NCBI GenBank assembly: GCA_947175015.1
Contig: CAMWLE010000009.1
Coordinates: 1 to 56,418, forward strand
Origin: an uncultured bacterium
Lineage (GTDB): Bacteria; Bacillota; Clostridia; Lachnospirales; Lachnospiraceae
DNA length: 56,418 bases
Reading direction: 5' to 3'
The notes under the pieces are model-generated. The model saw only the letters and a list, made by a program, of their open reading frames with translations. It did not search any database and was not told the origin of the DNA. A program made the translations under genes and the position numbers. Shown one piece after another: positions 44,331 through 52,673 of this stretch; the first letter of the stretch is position 1, and each line of letters starts with the position of its first letter.

Positions 44331-44510
44331 ATGGAGCAAATATGTGAAAAACTTGGACATCATGGGAATATCTGGTATGCTTCCAATATTGAGGTATATG
44401 ATTACGTTCAGGCTCTTTTGAATCTGAGGACATCGGCTGACGGCAGTATCCTCCGAAATATGTCGTGTATGGATGTATGGCTGCGGCACAGTGCGGCGAG
44501 GTCATCATGA
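44331..44510 (+). pseudogene. C-terminal remnant of a polysaccharide-deacetylase-like protein
   Basis: The frame reads MEQICEKLGHHGNIWYASN then IEVYDYVQALLNLRTSADGS and ILRNMSC. This is the C-terminal tail pattern found behind NodB domains in Firmicute deacetylases (IWYATN..IYDYVQA). No catalytic domain precedes it and an in-frame TAA sits 24 bases upstream, so only the tail of a lost gene remains. It lies between the GH2 gene and the AraC gene; the remainder of this 394-base gap shows nothing. Confidence 0.6.
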
Positions 44511-44566
44511 TATGCATTGACGGTGTTCTGTAACTTGCGGTCAGAGGCGGAAATTGGGAGGGATAT

Positions 44567-45406
44567 ATGAAAAATACAGTTTTTTCAGCGTGTGATAGAA
44601 TTCTTGTCCATCGAAAGTCGACATCAGAGCCATATAACATGAGAGAGCCTCATTATCATGACGCATATGAAATCTTTGTGATGCTGGAAGGCAAAAGGTA
44701 TGTCTTCTGCGGAGAACTGTGCCATGTGATGGAGCGTGGTGATGTGGTTATTCATAGTCCCTTTTCCATTCATAGCGGACAAAGCCGTGATGCTGTATAC
44801 TATGATAGATATGTTTTGAATTTTGATGAAAAGATTCTACTGAATATTTTATCAGAAAATGAGTTGGAACAACTTTTGGCAAAGGTTCAGAACAGTTTTT
44901 TACATTTGTCGGAAGAGCATCTCAATTTGTTTACGGGAGCCTTTTTAAGGCTGGAGGCTTTAGTCAAGAGCAGGCGGAGGCTGGATGAGAAGAAAATATC
45001 TGCGATACTTTTGGTGTTGCTTGATCTTGTCATAATACAGGAAGAGAAGAGGGAGATTGCTGCGCAGAGCGTTGCTCCAATGCAGATAAAAGAGACTTTG
45101 GCATATATGAACAGGCATTATGGAGAAGATATTTCCCTAGATATGCTTGCGGATATGGTGCATTTGAGCAAGTATCATTTCAGTCATATGTTTAAGGAAG
45201 CAACGGGAGTGTCGGTCATAGAGTATTTGACATTGTTGCGTTTGACTAAGGTGCACAATATGTTGTTGTATACTGATAAAAAAGTAGTGGAAATTGCCGA
45301 GGAGGCAGGTTTTTGTTCTTATATAAACCTGGAAAGGGCGTTTAAAAAGATATATGGTATTTCACCCAAACAATTAAAAAAGCAAGAAAAAAGCAAGATT
45401 AGATGA
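44567..45406 (+). CDS. AraC-family transcriptional regulator with cupin-like sensor domain
   Basis: 279 aa. Residues 1-150 form a cupin-type ligand domain (HYHDAYEIFVMLEGKRYVF, GDVVIHSPFSIHSG). Residues about 180-275 carry two helix-turn-helix motifs: ISLDMLADMVHLSKYHFSHM and VVEIAEEAGFCSYINLERAF, ending FKKIYGISPKQLKK, the AraC signature. It probably senses a sugar and activates the neighbouring solute-binding protein and glycosidase genes. GGGAGGG lies 5-6 bases before the ATG. Its target sequence is not visible. Confidence 0.93.
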   Translation: MKNTVFSACDRILVHRKSTSEPYNMREPHYHDAYEIFVMLEGKRYVFCGELCHVMERGDVVIHSPFSIHSGQSRDAVYYDRYVLNFDEKILLNILSENELEQLLAKVQNSFLHLSEEHLNLFTGAFLRLEALVKSRRRLDEKKISAILLVLLDLVIIQEEKREIAAQSVAPMQIKETLAYMNRHYGEDISLDMLADMVHLSKYHFSHMFKEATGVSVIEYLTLLRLTKVHNMLLYTDKKVVEIAEEAGFCSYINLERAFKKIYGISPKQLKKQEKSKIR

Positions 45407-45563
45407 ATTTTGTATTTCATACAGCAATATGCGGCTTTTTTTCTTCCGTGAGAAAAGAATATAATAATATCACATTCCACAATTCATAAACTGCAGATTA
45501 TGGAAGCAATACACATAATAAATAGAGGAAAGAACGGAAAATATTATATCACGGAGGTAAAAC

Positions 45564-47510
45564 ATGAAAAGAAATCTGGCAAATAAGGTGGTTGCCTGTG
45601 CATTGGCATCCGTAATGGTTCTGAATATAGCAGCATGTGGGAATGACGGCAGCAATAGTTCCGAACCTTCAGGAAGCAATCAAAGCTCAGGCAGCACCCC
45701 GACCGGTTCCGACAGCACAGGGAGTACTGAGGGCGCTTCTTCCGGGAACAGCACACCCGATACCGATCCCTTGGCGCCTATGAGTATTTCGGTTTCTCTG
45801 AACGGTGATAACCCGTTGGCAGAGGAAGGCACGGATCCGACTTATTTGAAGCTGATAGCGGATATCAATGCATATACCAATATGGATGTAACTTGGGATA
45901 TTCAAGTTGATACCACTTATTCCCCCCGCCTGGTGCTGCGTTATGCCAGCCGAGATGTGTCAGATGTTATGAAGATTTATCCGAATGCGACATTTTGGTC
46001 AGCCTGTGTGGGAGGCGGTACATATACGGTGGAGGAACCGCAGTTTGATGCAAACGGCGATCCGATTATGGTGGATGATCTGGATGCAAACGGACAGCCT
46101 AAAAAAGATGAGAGCGGTAAGGTAATACAGGTGCAGCAGACAAAAGAGGTAGAGGTTACCATTGATGAGGGGCTGTTCTGGGATTTGACAGATTATATTG
46201 ACGATTATGATAATCTGGCTACCATTCCTGAAGCTGTCCGCGCGGAGGCTTCCTACAATGGCAGAATGTATTTTATTCCTCTTTCCAGGACATTGGCTCG
46301 TAACGGTATGGGCTTTCGGAGGGATTGGTGTGAGAAGCTGAACCTCGCTTTCTGGAATAAAATTGAGGCAGGCGAAGATCCTACATGGGATGACTTTTAC
46401 GATATGTTGTATGCGTTTACCTACAAAGATCCTGACGGCAATGGTATCAATGATACTTGCGGCTTGTTGCTTGATCAGTGGATGGGCAAGGATATGTGGA
46501 ATAACGTAGGCGTATGGTTTGGCGCTCCCAATGAGTGGGGGATTGACGAAGAAGGCAAATACGGCGAAAAGGGCGATTTGGTTTATAAGATAATGACCGA
46601 TGAATACAAGGCAATGCTCAAGGCGGTTCGCCAGCTGTATCAGGACGGTTTGATCAACGATGGTTCACAGAGTGGTGTGACCCCTTGGTATGATATTAAG
46701 GCAGGTTCCGCTCGCAACAAGCTTCAGGAGAGCCAGGGTGGCGCAAATATTCAGACATTGGATACCATGCGTAAGATTGAGACCACCTTTGAAAAGGATG
46801 GAATAGGCGGGGCTACTGAGGATGATCCTATTTGGTGGCTGAATGGCTATATTACCACAGAGTCCGGCAATTATGAGCGTTACTGCTATCCCACGAGCGG
46901 TTTTGCGGGCGGACTGGCAATTTCCAAGAAGAATATTCAGACAGAAGAACAACTCAGGAGAGTGCTTCAGTTCCTCAATGACATGAGTGACGGGGCGGCA
47001 ATTGATCTGATTGAGTTTGGCTGGGAAGGTATAACCTATGAATTGAATGAAGATGGTTATGGTGTTCAGTGGGTTGAATCGGATGAAGCACAGGCAGCAA
47101 AGTTGGAAGCGGCAGGTGTTGCTGACATAAAGTATAGGAATGGCTTCCAGCAGGTTATTTCCTACTTTACTGCAGAAGAAAATGCAAGACTTGTAACCAA
47201 AGTACCGGTCACAGGTGCAATTCAGTTAAGAGAGCAATTCTTGTACGAAGACGATATCCAATATGTAGTTACAAACCATGGCGCTTCTTTCCAGTTGACC
47301 AAGACTTATGTGAATGATGGTGTAGCACTTGACGCAATCATCTATGGTACTGATCCGTTGACAGAAGGCTCCAGAGGATGCCAGTTGGCATACATCATGG
47401 GTGAAATTGATGACGTAGGACTTGAGGCGGCAATCAGCCAGTGGTGGGCTGCAGGCGGGGAGCAGTGGACAAAGGAAATCAACGAAGCTTATCATGCCGC
47501 AGGCAATTGA
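45564..47510 (+). CDS. Extracellular solute-binding lipoprotein (ABC sugar-type)
   Basis: 648 aa. Signal peptide with lipobox (VMVLNIAAC, Cys about 25), then a Ser/Gly/Thr/Asn-rich linker to about residue 75 and a large type-1 extracellular binding domain. The length is above the usual 400-550 residues, as in the Lachnospiraceae oligosaccharide binding proteins. Blocks YNGRMYFIPLSRT, MGFRRDWCEKLNL and YKDPDGNGINDTCG fit this group; the last resembles a calcium-binding DxDGNGxND loop. GGAGG lies before the ATG. It lies directly behind the AraC gene and has its own terminator. No permease genes are in this window, so it must share a permease elsewhere or act as a glycan scavenger. Confidence 0.9.
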   Translation: MKRNLANKVVACALASVMVLNIAACGNDGSNSSEPSGSNQSSGSTPTGSDSTGSTEGASSGNSTPDTDPLAPMSISVSLNGDNPLAEEGTDPTYLKLIADINAYTNMDVTWDIQVDTTYSPRLVLRYASRDVSDVMKIYPNATFWSACVGGGTYTVEEPQFDANGDPIMVDDLDANGQPKKDESGKVIQVQQTKEVEVTIDEGLFWDLTDYIDDYDNLATIPEAVRAEASYNGRMYFIPLSRTLARNGMGFRRDWCEKLNLAFWNKIEAGEDPTWDDFYDMLYAFTYKDPDGNGINDTCGLLLDQWMGKDMWNNVGVWFGAPNEWGIDEEGKYGEKGDLVYKIMTDEYKAMLKAVRQLYQDGLINDGSQSGVTPWYDIKAGSARNKLQESQGGANIQTLDTMRKIETTFEKDGIGGATEDDPIWWLNGYITTESGNYERYCYPTSGFAGGLAISKKNIQTEEQLRRVLQFLNDMSDGAAIDLIEFGWEGITYELNEDGYGVQWVESDEAQAAKLEAAGVADIKYRNGFQQVISYFTAEENARLVTKVPVTGAIQLREQFLYEDDIQYVVTNHGASFQLTKTYVNDGVALDAIIYGTDPLTEGSRGCQLAYIMGEIDDVGLEAAISQWWAAGGEQWTKEINEAYHAAGN

Positions 47511-47594
47511 TATGGACATGGGTGCAACGAAGGGTGATTCCTGCGGATGCGCTGGGAAGTATTTGTGAGATGAGCCCAATGATAGATATGGATC

Positions 47595-47639
47595 AAAACA
47601 GAGGAACAATTGCGTATCATGCGGCGGTTCCTCTGTTTT
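47595..47639 (+). terminator. Terminator of the solute-binding protein gene
   Basis: A perfect 13-bp stem, AAAACAGAGGAAC (47595-47607) with GTTCCTCTGTTTT (47627-47639). The A-run and T-run make it a good bidirectional terminator. Confidence 0.85.
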
Positions 47640-47751
47640 CCCATATAGGCGGGCGACATAGTGTATTCTTTGTGGTTGTCAGTATAAAGTGCATGATGAC
47701 ATATTTGTCATGGCAAAAGCAGTTATAATGGTAGAAAGGTCGGTATGCAAA

Positions 47752-48360
47752 ATGAGATATTTGTTTCAAGGAGATTCCATTACAGATTGTAAGAGGGAAA
47801 ATCATGAAAATCCTTATGCCACGGGATGCGGTTATGTGCGTCTCTTGGAGGCGGAACTGACGGCGAAAGGATGTTGTGAAGTAATGAACTGCGGAATCAG
47901 CGGCAGCAAAGTAACAAACCTTCTGGCGAGATGGAAGGTAGATTGTCTGAATCTGAGGCCGGATATTTTGACAATTTTGATTGGTGTGAATGATGTCTGG
48001 CATGAGCTCAAGAAACAATCTGGTGTATCTCCGGCGCTTTTTGAAGAGGTATATAGGATACTTCTGCGGGAAAGCAGGGAGACGCTGCCCGAGGCCAGGA
48101 TGATTCTTATGGGAGCCTATGTGATTCGTGGAAGCGCCACAGATCCGGATTGGGAGACTTTTTGGAGGGAAGTAAAGATACGCAGGGACATTACATGCGG
48201 GCTGGCAGAGGAATTTCAACTGGATTATATTGATTTGCAGCAGGCGTTTGACAGGGCGCAGCAGGAATTTCCAACCAAACAATGGACAGTGGACGGAATT
48301 CATCCCACGGCGGCAGGACACTGGCTGATTGCGCAGGCATGGAAAAGCTGCATCGAATAG
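47752..48360 (+). CDS. SGNH/GDSL-type esterase
   Basis: 202 aa, no signal peptide. SGNH blocks: FQGDSITDC with the catalytic Ser near residue 9, NCGISGSKV with the Gly, GVNDVWHEL with the Asn, and DGIHPTAAGH with the catalytic Asp and His. The start ATG 47752 puts the Ser block at the N-terminus as in the family; an in-frame ATG at 47728 is an alternative, and neither has a good ribosome binding site. Probably a carbohydrate esterase (deacetylase) working with the flanking GH2 genes; the GH2 gene starts 63 bases downstream. Lipid esterase is possible but less likely. Confidence 0.87.
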   Translation: MRYLFQGDSITDCKRENHENPYATGCGYVRLLEAELTAKGCCEVMNCGISGSKVTNLLARWKVDCLNLRPDILTILIGVNDVWHELKKQSGVSPALFEEVYRILLRESRETLPEARMILMGAYVIRGSATDPDWETFWREVKIRRDITCGLAEEFQLDYIDLQQAFDRAQQEFPTKQWTVDGIHPTAAGHWLIAQAWKSCIE

Positions 48361-48423
48361 CTTACAAACTGCATGATTGGGGAATCACAATTGCTATCAT
48401 AAGAAACAAGGAGGTGTCAGGCA

Positions 48424-51400
48424 ATGGAATCAGGTAAGTATAATTTTAATTATGGATGGCATTTTTGCCTTGCGGATGCTTTCCCTTTGAAAAATGTCAT
48501 AGAAGCTGTGAGGGATAAAGAGGGAAGCGCGTTCTATGAAAGGGAGTATCAGGAGGATGGCTGGAAGGAGGTCAGTCTTCCCCACACATACAATGATGTG
48601 GATTTGTTTGTGGATAGGATACAGGATGCAGGAAGCGGGCAGAAGCGGACATTTTCCTGCTATAGAAAATGGTTTTCTCTGAGAGAGCTTATGGATATGT
48701 CTGAGAGCGGCAGTCATGGGAAGAATGCGCAAGAACACTTGGGCGGAAGGGAACAAATCAGCAGGAATGACAGCCAGGAAGGAAATTGCCAGGAGAACAG
48801 GTTTCAGGGTAAGATTTTCCGAGAAAAAATTTTCCGAGGAAAAATTTTCCTTGAGGTGGAGGGAATCCGTCAGACCTGTTATCTGTATGTGAACGGTTGC
48901 CAGGCAGGCTATTATGAAGCAGGGGCATTTCCGGTAGGATTTGACATTACGGAATATTTGACAGAAGATGAGGAACAGTTGATAGCCATTGCAACGGATA
49001 GTACTTCTTCCAGAAATATGGATGTGATCAGCGCAGAGACACCCAACCATTCTGACGCGGAGCCGGGGACCTTTATGGCGGCGCTCACAGACACAGGCAA
49101 GGTGCCGGAGGCTCAAAAAGGTGTGGCGTATCAGTGGAACTGCAATGATTTTAATCCTACCGTGGGTGGACTTGCAAGAAATATTTATCTGCATGTGAAA
49201 CCGGAAGTCTATTTGACATTACCATTGTACAGCAATCTGAAAACCAAAGGCGTCTATATCTATGGGACAGATTTTGATATACAGGAGAGGAAAGCGGTTA
49301 TTCATGTAGAGGCGGAAGTTCGTAATGAGAGCGGAAGAGAAAGGACTGCTTTTTTGGAAGTTGCGTTATATGATGCGGAAGGCAAATTGGCGGCAACGTT
49401 TTCGGGAGAATCGCGCACGCTTTGTTCAAAGGGTGTCTGCAAATCATGTAAGACGATTATACCTTCTGGGGCCTATGATAAAACGGCCGATGGCTTTGTA
49501 CCGGTGGATACGCCTTATGAAGTGGAAACAGCATCTTATCATGTGGAGATTTTGACTGCTTCCGCAGTTGTTTCCGACCTGAATTTTTGGGATATTGATA
49601 ATCCATATCTGTACCATGTATGCGTAACATTGTGCTGTGACGGGGAGGAAGTTGACAGGCAGGAATTGGATACGGGATTCCGGAAAGTGACATATGAAGG
49701 GAGCGAAGGTCTTAAGATCAATGATGCAAAAGTGTGGCTCACCGGGTACGCTCAGAGAGCTACCAATGAATGGGCAGCCCTTGGATGTGTACCGGATTGG
49801 ATGCGGGATATGGATGCCAAACTGATCCGGGAAAGCAATGCCAATCATATCCGTTTTATGCATGTGGCTGGTTCGCCGGCGGATATTCGATCCTTTGACA
49901 GATTCGGAATTGTGTGTACACAGCCGGCCGGGGATAAGGAGCGTGAAACCTTTGGCAGACAGTGGAAGCAGCGTGTGGAGCTTATGCGGGATACCATTAT
50001 CTATTTCAGGAATCATCCCTGCATTTTGTTCTGGGAGGCGGGAAATAATTCTATTAACAAGGAACATATGAGGGAGATGCGCCTGTTAAAAGAGGAGCTT
50101 GATCCTTCGGGCGGCCGTTTTATGGGATGTCGTACCATCAATACCCAGGAAGTGATTGCGGAGGCAGAATACGCGGGTACTATGCTGAATCGCCATGCTG
50201 CTTCCTTTATAGCGGGACAAGTGCCCATTACGGAGACAGAATATCTGCGGGAAGAATCTCCAAGGCGGATATGGGATGATTTTACACCTCCTGATTATGA
50301 TTATGATAATCTATGGCTTGGGAAGGCAGGCAGAAAGCAGCCGGGATATGATTTCTATGATTTGACTTCCGAAGAATTTGCCATCAGAGCCGCCAGCGGT
50401 TATCAGGAATTTTTCCATGACCGAGTGGGCGGAGCGTCAGGAAATCATTTTTACTCTGCTGCTGCAGCTCTGTGTTGGACGGATTCCGCCCAACATGGCA
50501 GGCAGGCATATAGTGAGAACGGACGCATGAGCGGCAGGGTGGATGCCGTCAGAGTAAAAAAGCAGAATTTTCGTGTGTTTCAGGTGATGCAGTCTCCCAA
50601 ACCGGATGTGGCGATCATAGGCCATTGGAATTATCCCCCGCAAGGTGGGGAATCTGCTTATCGCTATGCCCTGAAGGAATTCAATGGTACGGCCTGGGTG
50701 AAAACGGGGGAATATGATTACAGAAATCCGGAGGATAAGACCGTTTATGTGGTGGGCAGTTATGAGATTGGGAAAGTGGAGCTGTATGTAAATGACAAGC
50801 TGGTAGGGTGTTGTGAAGAGCCCATACATACTTTTATTTTCCCCATTCCCCATGTGAATATCACTCAGTCAGGTGCTGTCAGTGTCAAAGCGTATGATTA
50901 TCAGGGGGCGCTTGTGGCTGAAGACAGGATTGAAACGGCGAAAGAACCGGCGGCATTACGGCTTCGGGCTGTCACCGGAGAGGCGGGCTTCTTGGCGGAT
51001 GGTGTGGATGCGGCTTTCTTGGATGTGGAAGTGGTAGATGAGGAAGGACGAAGATGTCCTCTCTGTGACAGTAAAATCACTTTTATGGTGGAAGGGCCTG
51101 CAGAGTTTCTGGGAGGATATAACAGTGGTCGTTTTCGAGGGCCTGACAGAGATGACAGTGTGATTCATAAAGAGTATGTGTATGCGGAATGTGGTGTCAA
51201 CAGGGTGTTCTTACGTTCCCTGACATATCCTGGACAGATTACTGTGACGGCTGTCATGGAAGGTGTGCATGGAGAAGAGATACGGGAGAGTATCGGTTTG
51301 GAGACAGTGGAGGTTTGTATGGGAGCTTTGACAGAGCGGATGCCTCAACGTTTGTCTTCCCATGTCAGAAGCGGTGTTACAGAGCGCAAAGATGCGTTTC

Positions 51401-51819
51401 CGGCAATTCTTCCGGCAGACAGGGCAAAGTATGTAAAAAGGGATGGTGCTTATTGTAAGGTGCTGGTTAACGGCCAGGAACCTAACACCAATGGTATTCT
51501 GAGCAAAGTGGAGCATGGGAGCATCTACAGTCCCATTCTTTATATCCTTGAGGGGATTCATGGGAGAAAACCGGAAGCTTTTACTTATACCTATGAAAAT
51601 AAGGTGTTGACACTGGACAGCGGGATATATCATGTGCAGGCAGAGGTGGGGCGTACCCATATGCTTGTCAATGGGGAGGAGAATCTGCTGAACGGCCAGC
51701 CTTATGAAAATGAGGACGGCTGCCTGATCTTGGAGATTAATGCGCTGGTATCGTATATTCAGGGAGTGAAGGCCGAATATGATGAGAAGGCGAACCTGTT
51801 CAGGATTGAGTTATCATAG
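48424..51819 (+). CDS. Large multidomain glycoside hydrolase family 2
   Basis: 1131 aa, no signal peptide. Jelly-roll sugar-binding domain (from about residue 1, split by an insert), immunoglobulin-like domain, TIM barrel around 430-640, and C-terminal DUF4982-like and Ig-like domains (YVVGSYEIGKVELYVNDKLVG). The acid/base region reads FWEAGNNSI (W537, E538), where most family 2 enzymes have NE, so the general acid is either E538 or lost; TETEY near residue 602 is a candidate nucleophile. Residues about 85-138 form a Ser/Gly/Glu/Asn-rich insert ending in three KIF repeats. GGAGG lies before the ATG. It probably acts on beta-galactosides or similar linkages; the substrate is open. Confidence 0.8.
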   Translation: MESGKYNFNYGWHFCLADAFPLKNVIEAVRDKEGSAFYEREYQEDGWKEVSLPHTYNDVDLFVDRIQDAGSGQKRTFSCYRKWFSLRELMDMSESGSHGKNAQEHLGGREQISRNDSQEGNCQENRFQGKIFREKIFRGKIFLEVEGIRQTCYLYVNGCQAGYYEAGAFPVGFDITEYLTEDEEQLIAIATDSTSSRNMDVISAETPNHSDAEPGTFMAALTDTGKVPEAQKGVAYQWNCNDFNPTVGGLARNIYLHVKPEVYLTLPLYSNLKTKGVYIYGTDFDIQERKAVIHVEAEVRNESGRERTAFLEVALYDAEGKLAATFSGESRTLCSKGVCKSCKTIIPSGAYDKTADGFVPVDTPYEVETASYHVEILTASAVVSDLNFWDIDNPYLYHVCVTLCCDGEEVDRQELDTGFRKVTYEGSEGLKINDAKVWLTGYAQRATNEWAALGCVPDWMRDMDAKLIRESNANHIRFMHVAGSPADIRSFDRFGIVCTQPAGDKERETFGRQWKQRVELMRDTIIYFRNHPCILFWEAGNNSINKEHMREMRLLKEELDPSGGRFMGCRTINTQEVIAEAEYAGTMLNRHAASFIAGQVPITETEYLREESPRRIWDDFTPPDYDYDNLWLGKAGRKQPGYDFYDLTSEEFAIRAASGYQEFFHDRVGGASGNHFYSAAAALCWTDSAQHGRQAYSENGRMSGRVDAVRVKKQNFRVFQVMQSPKPDVAIIGHWNYPPQGGESAYRYALKEFNGTAWVKTGEYDYRNPEDKTVYVVGSYEIGKVELYVNDKLVGCCEEPIHTFIFPIPHVNITQSGAVSVKAYDYQGALVAEDRIETAKEPAALRLRAVTGEAGFLADGVDAAFLDVEVVDEEGRRCPLCDSKITFMVEGPAEFLGGYNSGRFRGPDRDDSVIHKEYVYAECGVNRVFLRSLTYPGQITVTAVMEGVHGEEIRESIGLETVEVCMGALTERMPQRLSSHVRSGVTERKDAFPAILPADRAKYVKRDGAYCKVLVNGQEPNTNGILSKVEHGSIYSPILYILEGIHGRKPEAFTYTYENKVLTLDSGIYHVQAEVGRTHMLVNGEENLLNGQPYENEDGCLILEINALVSYIQGVKAEYDEKANLFRIELS

Positions 51820-51895
51820 AATTGATATTGATAGTCATTAAAACTTGTCAAGTGACCCAACTCATGAGAGAAAGGTTCCGGGTACATCGCGGTAA

Positions 51896-52138
51896 ATTTC
51901 ATCGCTTGTTAGTATAATCGGGATTTACAGACTGGCCAGTTTGGAGGATGGCGTAGGAAATGCCACAGAGCATGGGATTGACTTTACAGTGACAGCGCCC
52001 AATGGAAAAAACATAAACGGAACAATTACGGTAAATGGTGATATTGCCACGGTAACATTTGACAGTGCGGAATGGAGTGAATATTCAAGTATAAATAAAT
52101 ATCAATATTATATGACATCAGAGATGATGGATAAATAG
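51896..52138 (+). pseudogene. Fragment of an unidentified protein, about 80 codons
   Basis: Open from the TAA at 51893-51895; reads GIYRLASLEDGVGNATEHGI then FTVTAPNGKNINGTITVNGD and ends EMMDK. The alternating beta-strand pattern suggests the C-terminal part of a secreted or lipid-anchored protein. No start with ribosome binding site; ATG 51941 has GGAGG too far off. A terminator follows, so it is likely the 3' end of a gene that lost its front. Not recognised. Confidence 0.4.
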
Positions 52139-52152
52139 GATTTTGTGATAAG

Positions 52153-52203
52153 AACGCTGCCAACTTTCATCCTAAATGGATAGGAAAGCTGCAGCGTTTT
52201 TCA
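52153..52203 (+). terminator. Terminator behind the fragment
   Basis: AACGCTGC (52153-52160) pairs with GCAGCGTT (52191-52198), with an additional inner CTTTC/GAAAG pair, followed by TTTTTC. Confidence 0.7.
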
Positions 52204-52230
52204 CAACAAAAATACAGTTGCTTTACATCA

Positions 52231-52560
52231 TTTATATATAAATGGAATCCCGGCCAGGATGCCAAGTCCGCCGAACAAATGGCCGTGGATGTATGCGGGC
52301 TTTGCGGAATTTTCGGACTCCTGGAACAGTTTCTTCACCCCCGGCATACGGCGTCCTTCCTTGGACTGTTTTACCCCGTCTCCCACAAGGACACGGAAGT
52401 TTCCTTTCATGTAAAGCGAGCGTATTGTTTGACAGCCTCAAACCACCGTTTCCGTATCCCGTCCAGCGACCAGGAAGATGCCCTGGAATAAATGCGGAAT
52501 GGATAAACTTTTGAAGGTGTATCAGAACGCGTATGATCGGTATTCCGGCAAAGTGACAGC
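52231..52560 (-). pseudogene. Transposase remnant (IS4-like DDE)
   Basis: On the minus strand the segment reads TPSKVYPFRIYSRASSW, IRKRWFEAVKQYARFT, then after a frameshift near 52411 KGNFRVLVGDGVKQSKEGRR, MPGVKKLFQESENSAK and YIHGHLFGGLGILAG. VLVGDGVKQ with the following block is the DDE domain of a transposase; the first Asp of the catalytic triad is in GDG. The rest of the domain is missing at the left edge (52231), and no terminal repeats are visible. It cannot be active. The remaining short pieces up to 52673 hold the GH32 promoter. Confidence 0.7.
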
Positions 52561-52609
52561 GCAATAGAAATAGAAAAATGGCATTTCTATCAGATGAGTA
52601 TAAAATTTA

Positions 52610-52638
52610 TTGTAGAAACAGGCATAAAATGGTAAACT
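52610..52638 (+). promoter_or_regulatory. Possible promoter of the GH32 gene
   Basis: TTGTAG (52610-52615), a 17-base spacer and TAAACT (52633-52638), 36 bases before the ATG. Both boxes are weak. Confidence 0.4.
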
Positions 52639-52673
52639 AAAGGATAGTTGGTAAAAAGGAGTATGAGATTACT

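Noticed and set aside
44173..44421. An 82-codon gene behind the beta-glucuronidase-like gene
   Set aside because: No ribosome binding site and no protein-like pattern; the deacetylase-tail fossil occupies another frame of the same DNA.
51189..51458. Plus-strand small cysteine-rich frame inside the large GH2
   Set aside because: Overlaps the GH2 in another frame without ribosome binding site.
52242..52514. Plus-strand frame of 90 codons before the GH32 gene
   Set aside because: Antisense shadow of the transposase remnant.
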